A stretch of 15,640 nt of DNA from Alteromonadaceae bacterium UBA2620 (GCA_002339125.1 DDJQ01000071.1:1-15640), one strand, 5' to 3'; positions 5,896 to 13,937 are shown, numbered from the stretch's first letter. A program made the numbers and translations. The notes: a model not told the origin generated them from the letters alone.

Positions 5896-8748
5896 TTAGA
5901 ACGAATGTTTAACTCTTACATACGCTATTCTGCCACGAGGGTCATGTACCAGACTGTCAAACGCTCGACGACCATCGGCACTATTGCGATCAACTGCTGG
6001 TGGATCCTGGTCGGTTAAGTTATTTATACCAACGGACAAATTGGTTAAACCATCTCCAAACAGTTGGTCAAAGTCGTAAGAGTACTGCACATCGATAACG
6101 GTTTGCGAATCGATAGAAGCGTAGTCATTACCCGGAGTTCTGTCGTCATACCCCCCAATATGGCGGACATAGAAACTAGCACTTTGAATCCCATCTTTCC
6201 AATCCAAACCAATGTTGAAGCGAGTATCTGGTACCGAACCTAATTGGCCAAATGAAGAGTTACGATTATTTGCACCGTCAAAAACAGGACTACCATCACC
6301 ACTATCGATATCGTAAGTTCTGATGTAAGTTAAATTTCCGTTAAGCGTTATATCACCGCCTAATACTTCGTAAAACGTGTATTCACTTGTTAAGTCAAAA
6401 CCGTTGGCTACAACACCGCCCAGGTTAGCAAAGTTATTGACCACTGAGATTAGTTGACCGCTGCCGTCGCGAGTAACACGTTCATCAGGTGTATATCGAC
6501 CTGCCGTACACTCATTGGCTAAAATTGACGCAGCTGATTCACCTGGACCAATCAAATCTTCGTAATCATAGCTCCAGTAATCCAGTGAGCCGGTAAAGCC
6601 CCCTTCAGTGGTCAAGATAATACCAAGATTGTAGTTGGTTGCTGTTTGAGGTTTTAAGTTTCCACCCAGTGTAGTGGTTGTAACATTAAAGGTATCGTTT
6701 ACATTCGGATCACAGGCTGATCCAGGGCCGTTTCTATAGACATCTGCAGTAATTGAATCGGCAAGTGCACCACCACCACCAGAACCTACCACGTTTCTAA
6801 CGGATGGAGCCTGGAACGAGGTACCGTATGAACCACGCAGCTGCACCATGTCAGAAGCTAACCAGCGAAAGCCAATTTTTGGGTCAACTGTGTCGCCGCC
6901 TTCATTGTCACCGTAATCTTCGTATCTAAGCGCTGCCTGAATTTCGAGGTCATCATTAACAGGGAAAATCAATTCGCCGTAAATTGCATAGACATCTTGC
7001 GACGCGCCGTTTACAGAGAATACCTCGTCTTCGTAACCGCTTTGCTTGAATACCTGAGCGCTATCAGCAATTTCTGTATATTCCATAGCGCGGTACTGGG
7101 TACCAAATGCCGCATAAACGGGCATTCCATCAAATTCGAACAACTCACCACTGAGGATTGCTTCGGCTGCGGTTTGATTGCTTTCCCTTACAAACTGTCG
7201 ATATGAGGCAAACTGGCCTAAATCTGTTTCAGTATAGGGCCCAAAAACACTGTTACCTGCTGTCGTTGTACCATCTTTAACTGATACTGCATCCGGGTCA
7301 GCCCAGCCAATCGAAAACGGATTCCATCGGCCGCTGCCAATCGCTTCACGGAATTTCAATGGATTATAGTTGCGAGGCAGCACGTCTGTCATTACAGAAT
7401 GCGCATACATATAGGAACCATTCAGGCTCCAGTTATCATTGAGTGTGGAGTCAAAGCCTAATACGATGCGACTGTTTTCAAAGTTTTTCTCAATATCTTC
7501 AGCTAAGTCACCGTCGAAAGCAGTTAACGGCCTACCACGGAAAATGACATCTACCGCACGGGAAGGATCAGCAGCGACAGCAGCTTCATCCCACTTAATA
7601 CCGCCAGCACCGTTTGAAACGAAGTAGTTAAACGGATGATCAGCGGGTACATAGAAGCCATCATCATCAGTTCGAATATCCAGCGGTGCGCCACCGATAA
7701 TATCTCTTACTTCGTTGCTGGAGAAACTAGCTTCAGCAAAAATTTGCGTATCATCGGTTAACGCATAATCAAACTGGGTAAACACTTGCAAGCGACTTTC
7801 TTCACCAATCAAGGCCCGTTGATCAAGGAATATATAGCGGCAATTGTTACCATCAATGAAAGTAGATTGAACACCATTTAATGGGCTGGGTGAGCCACAA
7901 TACGGATCAACCACATCTCCGGAACCACGCAAATAGCGTGTAGGATCATCTGGGTTTGGAACGGCCAGCGCATATCGACCCGCACCAATTGAAGAATCAT
8001 ACTGGTTAAAGGCAGCATCGAAGGAACGTCCTCCGGAGCGTTCTGCCAGCCAATCGTATTCGCCGCGAGCTCCACCTTCCTGGCCATAATAGTTGAGGAA
8101 AATCGAAAAACGTCCGCCATCAAAATCGTGACCAAATGCAGCATTCAGGTTATGCGCCGGGTTGACATCATTCGCGCGATATTCACCACCTACTTCTAAC
8201 CCTTCAAAGTTTTTTCTGGTAATAATATTGACTACACCGCCAACAGCATCAGAACCATAAGTGGCTGACGCACCGTCTTTTAGCACCTCAATACTTTGGA
8301 TCATATTGGTTGGATATTGGTTAATATCAGTAAAGAAGAATCCCTGGCCAGTCGAAATCGGAGACAAACCGGCTCTTCTTCCGTTAATGAGGGTTAATGT
8401 GCCACCAACACCCAATCCACGTAAACTGAATTGTGACGTTCCCTGGGCTTCTCGACCACCCGCTAAATTGGAACCCGCCATAGAAGGTAATGTTTTTATA
8501 ATGTCTTGCATCTGACCGACACCGGCAGACTCTAAGTCCTCTAAACCAATGGTTTCGATTGGTGAGGGGGTTTCCATGTCTCTGTCTCTACGAATATTAG
8601 AGCCGGTTACAACAATTTGCTCATACTTTTTAGCATCGTCTTTTGTTTGAGCTTGTGATACGCCAACTGGGTTCATACTGCAAGCTACCAGAACAGCCAG
8701 AGCAACCCGGGATTTCGACAGCTTTGTGTTTTTATGTGCAATAGCCAT
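5896..8748 (-). CDS. TonB-dependent outer-membrane receptor
   Basis: A 950-residue receptor that would import a ligand across the outer membrane using TonB-ExbBD energy. The signal peptide (KSRVALAVLVACSMNPVGV, cut near SQA at residue 33) is followed by a TonB box-like YEQIVVTG (42-49). The plug domain (about 55-175) carries LESAGVGQMQDIIKTLPSMA, FSLRGLG, LTLINGRRAG, IQSIEVLKDGASATYGSDAV and GGVVNIIT, the canonical plug markers. The remainder is barrel, with alternating aromatic strands, a C-terminal NLSVGINNLTDQDPP strand and a terminal phenylalanine (RVKHSF). It lacks the extra N-terminal domain of FecA-type transducers, so regulation probably comes from elsewhere, here the TGAAAG box at 8850-8866. 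Start ATG 8748 has TGAGG about 9 nt upstream. Receptors of this subgroup often take up plant- or alga-derived oligomers, aromatics or other carboxylates, but the ligand cannot be assigned. Confidence 0.95.
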   Translation of the reverse strand: MAIAHKNTKLSKSRVALAVLVACSMNPVGVSQAQTKDDAKKYEQIVVTGSNIRRDRDMETPSPIETIGLEDLESAGVGQMQDIIKTLPSMAGSNLAGGREAQGTSQFSLRGLGVGGTLTLINGRRAGLSPISTGQGFFFTDINQYPTNMIQSIEVLKDGASATYGSDAVGGVVNIITRKNFEGLEVGGEYRANDVNPAHNLNAAFGHDFDGGRFSIFLNYYGQEGGARGEYDWLAERSGGRSFDAAFNQYDSSIGAGRYALAVPNPDDPTRYLRGSGDVVDPYCGSPSPLNGVQSTFIDGNNCRYIFLDQRALIGEESRLQVFTQFDYALTDDTQIFAEASFSSNEVRDIIGGAPLDIRTDDDGFYVPADHPFNYFVSNGAGGIKWDEAAVAADPSRAVDVIFRGRPLTAFDGDLAEDIEKNFENSRIVLGFDSTLNDNWSLNGSYMYAHSVMTDVLPRNYNPLKFREAIGSGRWNPFSIGWADPDAVSVKDGTTTAGNSVFGPYTETDLGQFASYRQFVRESNQTAAEAILSGELFEFDGMPVYAAFGTQYRAMEYTEIADSAQVFKQSGYEDEVFSVNGASQDVYAIYGELIFPVNDDLEIQAALRYEDYGDNEGGDTVDPKIGFRWLASDMVQLRGSYGTSFQAPSVRNVVGSGGGGALADSITADVYRNGPGSACDPNVNDTFNVTTTTLGGNLKPQTATNYNLGIILTTEGGFTGSLDYWSYDYEDLIGPGESAASILANECTAGRYTPDERVTRDGSGQLISVVNNFANLGGVVANGFDLTSEYTFYEVLGGDITLNGNLTYIRTYDIDSGDGSPVFDGANNRNSSFGQLGSVPDTRFNIGLDWKDGIQSASFYVRHIGGYDDRTPGNDYASIDSQTVIDVQYSYDFDQLFGDGLTNLSVGINNLTDQDPPAVDRNSADGRRAFDSLVHDPRGRIAYVRVKHSF

Positions 8749-8833
8749 GTGAATGCCTCATTTCACTACATTAATAAATCTTACTTATAATCCAAAGGAG
8801 AGTATCAAGGTGAGATGCTCCCGCTGAAAATGA

Positions 8834-8866
8834 ATAGTATGCGCTAATGCTTTCAACAAGCTTTCA
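8834..8866 (-). promoter_or_regulatory. TGAAAG-N5-TGAAAG box with -10, TonB receptor promoter
   Basis: On the minus strand TGAAAG occurs at 8866-8861 and 8855-8850, an 11-bp period, followed after 10 bp by TACTAT (8839-8834) as a candidate -10. The box starts about 100 bp upstream of the receptor ATG. Sequence, spacing and orientation match the boxes at 574-590 and 9617-9633. Confidence 0.6.
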
Positions 8867-8978
8867 GTTGTATAAAATATGTTAACAACTTTAACGCACT
8901 GTATATTTGAAGAAATATTTAATACAGAAGAGGCCAATATAATTAATGGTAGTATAACTGTACTTTAACATACGTTGG

Positions 8979-9491
8979 TTATCGTATGCGCTTTACCTTT
9001 ACACGCTTATTGAGATAGTCTGCTCTTAAATTGTAAGCACCAAATGTGCCCTCAGAGATGGTCACCTTAACAGGGTATTGCGGTGGTACAGGCAAGTACC
9101 GAGCTTCGTTTTGCTGCCATTTTTGGCCATTTTCAAATTCAAACACCCAGCGTTCACTGTGTCCTTTATAGGCTTTAATCAGATTAAAAACCTGCTCTTT
9201 TTCGCCCGGGTTATCGTTATCTTTTAGGTACTTCTCGCCCAGCTCTGGTGCGGGTTTGGCTTTTACTTTGTAATCTTGTTTGGGTTTATTTACCGTTCGC
9301 TCTATTTCATTAGCCTTCGGCGCCGTTGGCTGCAACACTGCAATCGCTTTATCGAGGCAGCGCAATCTCTCAACATCGGTGGTTATTGTCCGGCAAGCTA
9401 ACAGCTGATCTTCCAAGGTGTCGCTGTATGCGCCACAGTGAGGAGCTACTAATAACATGGTAGAGATGAAAACTTTAGCATTAACGGTCAT
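8979..9491 (-). CDS. Small exported protein of unknown function with conserved Cys pair
   Basis: I do not recognise a named function. The 170 residues begin with a signal peptide (MTVNAKVFISTMLLVAPHCG, cut around AYS), so the protein is probably periplasmic. Two cysteines frame LACRTITTDVERLRCLDKAI (Cys33 and Cys45). This C-x(11)-C pattern ending in RLxCxD is common in small proteobacterial secreted proteins and may form a disulfide. A lysine/proline-rich linker (about 55-90) leads to a C-terminal module with WVFEFENGQKWQQNEARYL and FGAYNLR...VKVKRIR, a small beta-rich fold seen in uncharacterised proteins whose ends read similarly. The TGAAAG box at 9617-9633 precedes it, so it is probably produced together with the TonB receptor, 230 bp downstream. 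A role in handling the ligand or in the envelope is possible but unproven. Confidence 0.75.
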   Translation of the reverse strand: MTVNAKVFISTMLLVAPHCGAYSDTLEDQLLACRTITTDVERLRCLDKAIAVLQPTAPKANEIERTVNKPKQDYKVKAKPAPELGEKYLKDNDNPGEKEQVFNLIKAYKGHSERWVFEFENGQKWQQNEARYLPVPPQYPVKVTISEGTFGAYNLRADYLNKRVKVKRIR

Positions 9492-9589
9492 ATTGTCTCT
9501 CGAATGAATTATTGAAATATCTTAATGTCGCCTAAAACGCTGCGATATAGCAGTTAAGTTTTTCCGCTATGGTCAACTGTCTTAGATTT

Positions 9590-9604
9590 ATTGTTAATAA
9601 CAAT
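9590..9604. promoter_or_regulatory. Perfect palindrome ATTGTTA-A-TAACAAT at the 8979-9491 gene's promoter
   Basis: A 7-1-7 perfect inverted repeat overlaps the candidate -10 (9607-9602) of the small exported-protein gene, where a bound repressor would block transcription. A related TTAACA-N5-TGTTAA inverted repeat at 10790-10806 spans the start of the second Bug gene. A/T-rich palindromes arise easily, so the call is tentative. Confidence 0.3.
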
Positions 9605-9633
9605 ATAAAAAATTTACTTTCAAATAACTTTCA
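9602..9633 (-). promoter_or_regulatory. TGAAAG-N5-TGAAAG box with -10, promoter of the 170-residue protein
   Basis: On the minus strand TGAAAG occurs at 9633-9628 and 9622-9617, an 11-bp period, followed after 9 bp by TATATT (9607-9602), a good -10. It lies about 125 bp upstream of the ATG at 9491. This is the third copy of the element in the window. Confidence 0.6.
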
Positions 9634-9659
9634 ACTAAAGACTCGGTGATAATGCTTAT

Positions 9660-10796
9660 CTATATTCGTATCTCGTATTTGTTGTATATCCATTGTTTGA
9701 GCCACACCCGGGTCTCCATGGGCAGTGCGATCAAGTCTTCGATACGTTTTTGCGCTTCAACGGGACCAAACACCGTATTTTCGCCTATCTGACTGTTTAA
9801 ATTCTCGAGCAAAAATGGATCTTTCATCATCAAATCAATAGCGTTTTGATACGCATTGATAATGTTTTTAGGGGTATCTTTTGGTATCACCAGAAATTTA
9901 AGCGTACCTTTAGAAGCTCTGTAAAGTGATAACCATGCTTGCCAGGCTTTACTTGAAGGCGCAGAACCATATAGCTCTATATACACTTCTTCCAGGTTCG
10001 GTAAATCAGGATAGAGTGGATCTCTAACGTAGTTCATATCACTGTCAAAAGCACCCAGGCTGAAAAGCGGCGTTGCTTTATGCTCGCTTACAAGTGGTGC
10101 GACAAACTTTTTAAACGCTGGCGTGGTTTGAAAATCAACATTTACGTCGCCACTTTCAAACATTTTTCGCGCAGCCCCTCTGCCTCCAAGTCCAAAAATA
10201 GAAGTAATATCAATCTTTAAAATATCCAGAGCTAACAATACGAACAAATCTTCAGATGTCGGCCCAATACTGGCCATTATCAGATGTTCTTTATTATTCT
10301 TTAGGTCTTTGATATCCGTTATGCCCAAATTTTCTGATGCGTAAACCACAATACCTGCATTGTATGACATCAAGGCTTGCCAATCCGATAGGTCATAACG
10401 CACTCTTTCATCTTCCAGAAGATAGGCAATATTCATAGAAGCAGCGATGACGAATAGCGACCGACCATCCAATGGTTTAAGACGCGCATAGTCGTTTGCT
10501 GCACGATGCCCCCTGCTCCCGGAGATATTCTTGAAAGAAATAGTTGGTTTACCCGGTAGAAATTGACCAAGGTTAGGCAGGACAGCTCGCGCCCACACAT
10601 CCGTGCCGCCAGCAGGAAGAAACGGCACCGTTATCTCCAGTTCTTCAAAAACGTCACTATTTTGTATAGTTGCGCTGTCTGTATCAAAGGTTTCTGCGCT
10701 TGCGCCTGTTGATGTAAAGAGAAAGAAAATGCCAACGAATAAACACAACCAAAACAATGTTTTTCGCTTCAGATTAATGTCAAAAAGTATTAACAT
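9660..10796 (-). CDS. Second, divergent Bug/TctC-type periplasmic binding protein
   Basis: A Bug-family periplasmic protein, 378 residues, longer than the usual 320-330 and clearly different from the operon copy. The signal peptide (RKTLFWLCLFVGIFFLFTST, cut after ASA at about 34) precedes ITVPFLPAGGTDVWARAVLP, which holds the GGTD ligand loop. Family segments follow: NISGSRGHRAANDYARLKPLDGRSLF, then SIGPTSEDLFVLLALDIL and FGLGGRGAARKMFESGDVNV. No tctB/tctA accompany it. Instead it is divergent from the response regulator and kinase genes, 153 bp away. In Bordetella the Bug protein BctC takes part in signalling through the BctDE two-component system, so this protein may be the periplasmic sensor partner of the kinase (inference). 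ATG 10796 has no clear Shine-Dalgarno, and a start slightly further in (a TTG just before the hydrophobic core) is possible. Confidence 0.8.
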   Translation of the reverse strand: MLILFDINLKRKTLFWLCLFVGIFFLFTSTGASAETFDTDSATIQNSDVFEELEITVPFLPAGGTDVWARAVLPNLGQFLPGKPTISFKNISGSRGHRAANDYARLKPLDGRSLFVIAASMNIAYLLEDERVRYDLSDWQALMSYNAGIVVYASENLGITDIKDLKNNKEHLIMASIGPTSEDLFVLLALDILKIDITSIFGLGGRGAARKMFESGDVNVDFQTTPAFKKFVAPLVSEHKATPLFSLGAFDSDMNYVRDPLYPDLPNLEEVYIELYGSAPSSKAWQAWLSLYRASKGTLKFLVIPKDTPKNIINAYQNAIDLMMKDPFLLENLNSQIGENTVFGPVEAQKRIEDLIALPMETRVWLKQWIYNKYEIRI

Positions 10797-10949
10797 TTAT
10801 TGTTAACCAGATAAAGACGGCGCATGGCGAAAGCCTATAATCTTTTGCTAATAGTTGCAAATACCGCGGGGCTAACACTGGAAGGAACAGACTGGGTAAA
10901 GTACTCTTAGCGACCGGTAGATCTTGTCTATGTTTTTAATGGAGTTTGT
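10797..10949. promoter_or_regulatory. Divergent promoter region between the second Bug gene and tctDE-like genes
   Basis: A perfect -10 hexamer TATAAT lies at 10836-10841 on the plus strand, about 110 bp before the regulator gene, with only a poor -35 match 17-18 bp upstream. The inverted repeat TTAACA-N5-TGTTAA (10790-10806) covers the start of the Bug gene. I found no TGAAAG-N5-TGAAAG box here, so direct autoregulation by the regulator is not supported. Confidence 0.4.
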
Positions 10950-11627
10950 ATGCGCGCACTAGTTATAGAAGATAACAGTGACATAGCCGAATGTATTGTT
11001 GAATCATTGAAAGATCTGGAAATAACCAGTGACTGGTTTCAGAAAGGTAGTTTTTTTAAAACAGCCGTCTCTAACGGTGAATTTGACATTATCGTATTGG
11101 ATATAAATTTACCAGATACGAACGGCTTAACATTACTTAAAGAATTAAGAAAGATGGGCGATAAAACGCCAGTGCTCATTATTTCTGCCCGTGTTTCAGT
11201 ATCAGACCGGGTCGCAGGATTAGATTTAGGTGCGGACGACTACCTGGTCAAACCTTTTGCCTTAGACGAATTTGAAGCACGGGTAAGAGCACTGCTTCGC
11301 AGAGAATCAAAAAATAAGAGTGAAGTGGTTGAGTTTGGTGATTTACACTACAATCAAATTACCAGGGAATTTTCATTGCGTGGCGCAGAATTCGATTTAT
11401 CACCTCGCGAAAGGGCTGTACTAGAGACGCTGATGCAAAAAAAAGGCGATGTAATAAGTAAAGAGAGTATTGCCAACCATATTTTTAGTTTTGATGATTT
11501 AGCAGACGCCTCTGCAATAGAAATTTATATTCACCGCCTACGCAAAAAATTAACCGCGTCAAACGTTAGTATTGCCACTAAGCGAGGTCTCGGCTATGTA
11601 CTGCAAAAGTTAGATGAAGTTCAGTAA
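10950..11627 (+). CDS. OmpR-family response regulator, TctD/QseB-like
   Basis: A DNA-binding response regulator, 225 residues. The receiver domain (1-115) has the acidic pair E7/D8, phospho-acceptor Asp51 in IVLDINLPDTNGL, the switch Ser79 in IISAR and Lys101 in YLVKPF, all expected residues present. The C-terminal winged-helix domain (about 128-220) has the FDLSPRERAVLETLMQKKGDVISKE start and the recognition helix region ASAIEIYIHRLRKKL, followed by the wing TKRGLGYVL. This subclass (TctD, BctD, QseB) typically drives carboxylate-transport genes. GGAG lies 7-8 nt before ATG 10950. The end overlaps the kinase gene by 14 bp, indicating coupled translation. It is the best candidate to bind the three TGAAAG direct repeats in the window, since this family binds 11-bp-spaced repeats (inference). 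Confidence 0.93.
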   Translation: MRALVIEDNSDIAECIVESLKDLEITSDWFQKGSFFKTAVSNGEFDIIVLDINLPDTNGLTLLKELRKMGDKTPVLIISARVSVSDRVAGLDLGADDYLVKPFALDEFEARVRALLRRESKNKSEVVEFGDLHYNQITREFSLRGAEFDLSPRERAVLETLMQKKGDVISKESIANHIFSFDDLADASAIEIYIHRLRKKLTASNVSIATKRGLGYVLQKLDEVQ

Positions 11628-12987
11628 GCTCTTTAACACCTTACAAGGCAGACTTCTCAGCTGGCTTATCTTACCATTGTTGGTTTTATCCATTGCTCAT
11701 CTACTAAGTATTTATGTTAGTACCAAAAAAACATCCACGGAATTATTTGACAGGGTATTGGTTAACCTTGCACTGAGTATTTCTCAATATGCAATATCGT
11801 CGGAAGGCGACTTTCTTACCGTGGATCTGCTTAAGGTCATTAAGCAAACCACCAATGATAAACTCTATTACAAAGTGCTAGGACCCGATGGTCGATTCTT
11901 AGTAGGCTATACCGATTTACCCGACCCGCCTAACGGCGTAAAAAAAATCCATAACCATATTGAGTTTTATGATGCGACTTATTTAGATCAACCTCTGCGG
12001 ATCGTCGCGGTATCTACACTGTCGGAACATTCACGCGTAAGCGGTTGGAGTAAAACGCTGGTGGGACAAACCATACACGACAGAAACGAATTTGTTGCCG
12101 CCGAAGTCTACGCAAGCTTAATTAAAGCCATTTTTTTAATTTTGCTTATTGCTACACTCGCCATAATTGCCGTAAATATTGCATTAAGACCGCTAAAAAA
12201 ATTGTTAACCGATCTAAATAGCCGCAGCATTCATGATCTAGCGCCCGTTGATACAAACAGCATGCCTGAGGAATTATCTACGTTAGCCGGCGGCATAAAC
12301 GCGCTGTTTAAACGACTTGGCGAACAAATTGGCTTATCAAAACGATTTATAGAGAATGCTTCACACCAATTATTAACACCCATTGCTGCGCTAACCTTGC
12401 AGTGCGATTTAGCCATTCGGCATACCAAAACAGAAAGCACTCGTCGCTATTTAGAAAGAATACTCTCCAACGCACATCGCATCACCAACCTTGCTAATAA
12501 ATTGTTGCAACTGAGCTATTCAGAAGCCTATGCATTTGAGAAGAAAAACAATGAAAAATTGGATTTGGCAACCGTTGCTCAGCAGTGCGCAGATTCATTT
12601 ACCGATGTTTCCAAACAAACTACGATTGAACTTGAGCTTGACTCTGCCTGTGTGCTTGGAAATAGAACATTATTTATCGAATTGTTAAACAATCTGATCG
12701 ATAACGCTCTCAAGTACAGTGCGTCAAAATCTAATGTCTTAATTGAAACCTATACCGACGATCAACTAGCAATACTGCAGGTTACCGATAGCGGCCCTGG
12801 GATCCCGGCGGAGCTTCGACAGCTCGTTACCGAAAGGTTTTTCAGAGCGAGTGAAAATACTACAGGTTCCGGACTAGGCTTAGCCATTGTGAAAGAAGTG
12901 GTACTTGTTCATCATGGCGAAATGCAAATCTTAACCGGCAAAGATGGCTCAGGTACCCGTATTCGCTGCACATTTCCACAGGCTTGA
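11614..12987 (+). CDS. Sensor histidine kinase, TctE/QseC-like
   Basis: An inner-membrane sensor kinase, 457 residues. A first membrane helix (about 15-35) and a second (about 169-190) enclose a periplasmic sensor domain of roughly 130 residues of the 2CSK_N type found in TctE and QseC. A HAMP-like linker (ALRPLKKLLTDLNSRS) leads to the H-box RFIENASHQLLTPIAAL with His251. It reads HQLLTP where the family normally has HQLRTP or HELRTP. The N-box LLNNLIDNALKYS, G1 DSGPGIP, F-box ERFFRAS and G2 GSGLGLAIV are all intact, so the kinase should be active. It would phosphorylate the adjacent regulator. No cytosolic PAS or GAF domain is present, so sensing is expected in the periplasm, possibly through the neighbouring Bug protein. 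Confidence 0.93.
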   Translation: MKFSKLFNTLQGRLLSWLILPLLVLSIAHLLSIYVSTKKTSTELFDRVLVNLALSISQYAISSEGDFLTVDLLKVIKQTTNDKLYYKVLGPDGRFLVGYTDLPDPPNGVKKIHNHIEFYDATYLDQPLRIVAVSTLSEHSRVSGWSKTLVGQTIHDRNEFVAAEVYASLIKAIFLILLIATLAIIAVNIALRPLKKLLTDLNSRSIHDLAPVDTNSMPEELSTLAGGINALFKRLGEQIGLSKRFIENASHQLLTPIAALTLQCDLAIRHTKTESTRRYLERILSNAHRITNLANKLLQLSYSEAYAFEKKNNEKLDLATVAQQCADSFTDVSKQTTIELELDSACVLGNRTLFIELLNNLIDNALKYSASKSNVLIETYTDDQLAILQVTDSGPGIPAELRQLVTERFFRASENTTGSGLGLAIVKEVVLVHHGEMQILTGKDGSGTRIRCTFPQA

Positions 12988-13157
12988 TATTTTATTGTCT
13001 GTATCTGCATAGCGTGTACAAAAATACATAAAAAAGATGCATGCAGACAGAATGGGGTGTTGCAACGCTTTATTCGCGCACGAGTTTAAGAACTCACGGC
13101 TGGTTTGGTGTCTGTTTTTTTCTACGCTGATTGGCGTTGTTCTTCATTTTATGAGTG
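12988..13157. other. Intergenic region between convergent genes, no clear terminator
   Basis: This stretch separates the kinase gene from the convergent CPBP gene. It holds a loose inverted repeat (TGTCTG at 12997-13002 and CAGACA at about 13044-13049, with TGCAT/ATGCA inside), but the loop is long and there is no T-run, so I do not call it a terminator. No gene or RNA is evident. Confidence 0.3.
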
Positions 13158-13871
13158 TTATTTGTGCTGCTGCACTTTTTTATGGTATATCAGTGTCACT
13201 ATGATACTGAGAAAAATAGTCGCCATACGAAGGATATTGGCGAGCTGTCCACCGATAGCCGTATTATCAACCTGCCAGATAACCCAACAAGCGTTCATTA
13301 AGACGTGTAACATTGCCACCAGCCATAAATTTCGCATCCAGGCTACAAATAACCAAGCAAACCAGAGGCCACCGATAGCGGTAAAAAGACTGGCCATCAG
13401 CGCCTGTGTGGCGGTAGCTCCTTGAAACCAGTGACCAGTGCCAAACAGCAGTGCATTAATACAGGCGGCCGGTAAAAATCTCCAATTGGCGACGCTGATT
13501 AACATACCCACCAGAAAACCGCGAAACATTAATTCTTCAAAAAATCCCGGTAAGAGCGCTTTTTTCACCAGTAACATAGGCTGCAATCCAGCTATTTCAG
13601 ATGTCAGCGCAAAACCTAATAGCATGGGGGATACAAATAAACATGCCCAAAGAATACCTTCTAACGGAGATGATTGCAGGCCGATAATAGCTAACAAACG
13701 GTGTTTATAAAAAGGCCAGAATGCTGCTATCGTTATCACCCAGATAAGATAAGGCAGACAAAAGCGTACCCATAAAGGCCAGGTTGTTGTGCTAAACCAA
13801 CTGCTGAGATGAGTGCCGAAGTAGAATGCGATTAAAATAATTAGCGATAATAAAACATTCCTTGCGTTCAT
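13158..13871 (-). CDS. CPBP family intramembrane metalloprotease (CAAX protease-like)
   Basis: An integral membrane protein of 237 residues with about seven to eight hydrophobic helices. All three family motifs are present: EELMFR (Glu112, Glu113, Arg117), FGTGH (Phe143, His147) and HVLMN (His189, Asn193). These form the metal-dependent active site of Rce1/CPBP enzymes. Bacterial members act in membrane protein processing or, in some cases, bacteriocin self-immunity, but the partner here is unknown. Start ATG 13871 is supported by AGGAGAA about 5 nt upstream. It is convergent with the kinase gene, has no operon partner, and is probably not part of the transport system. Just upstream lie two short palindromes, TAGGT-GTA-ACCTA (13892-13904) and TGGCA-TG-TGCCA (13938-13949), which could mark its promoter region. 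Confidence 0.9.
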   Translation of the reverse strand: MNARNVLLSLIILIAFYFGTHLSSWFSTTTWPLWVRFCLPYLIWVITIAAFWPFYKHRLLAIIGLQSSPLEGILWACLFVSPMLLGFALTSEIAGLQPMLLVKKALLPGFFEELMFRGFLVGMLISVANWRFLPAACINALLFGTGHWFQGATATQALMASLFTAIGGLWFAWLFVAWMRNLWLVAMLHVLMNACWVIWQVDNTAIGGQLANILRMATIFLSIIVTLIYHKKVQQHK

Positions 13872-13937
13872 TATAAGTTCTCCTTTCCTGTTAGGTGTAA
13901 CCTACTGTGAATCCAGATTAGAAGAGGCAAACAAAAC

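Noticed and set aside
6997..8515. Several plus-strand open frames inside the TonB receptor gene
   Set aside because: They are antisense shadows of a clear 950-residue receptor, without ribosome sites or protein-like character.
12997..13050. Inverted repeat TGTCTG...CAGACA as the kinase terminator
   Set aside because: Internal mismatches, a long loop and no T-run.
13105..13710. Two plus-strand open frames opposite the CPBP gene
   Set aside because: The minus strand has all three protease motifs and a strong ribosome site; the plus-strand peptides show no family features.
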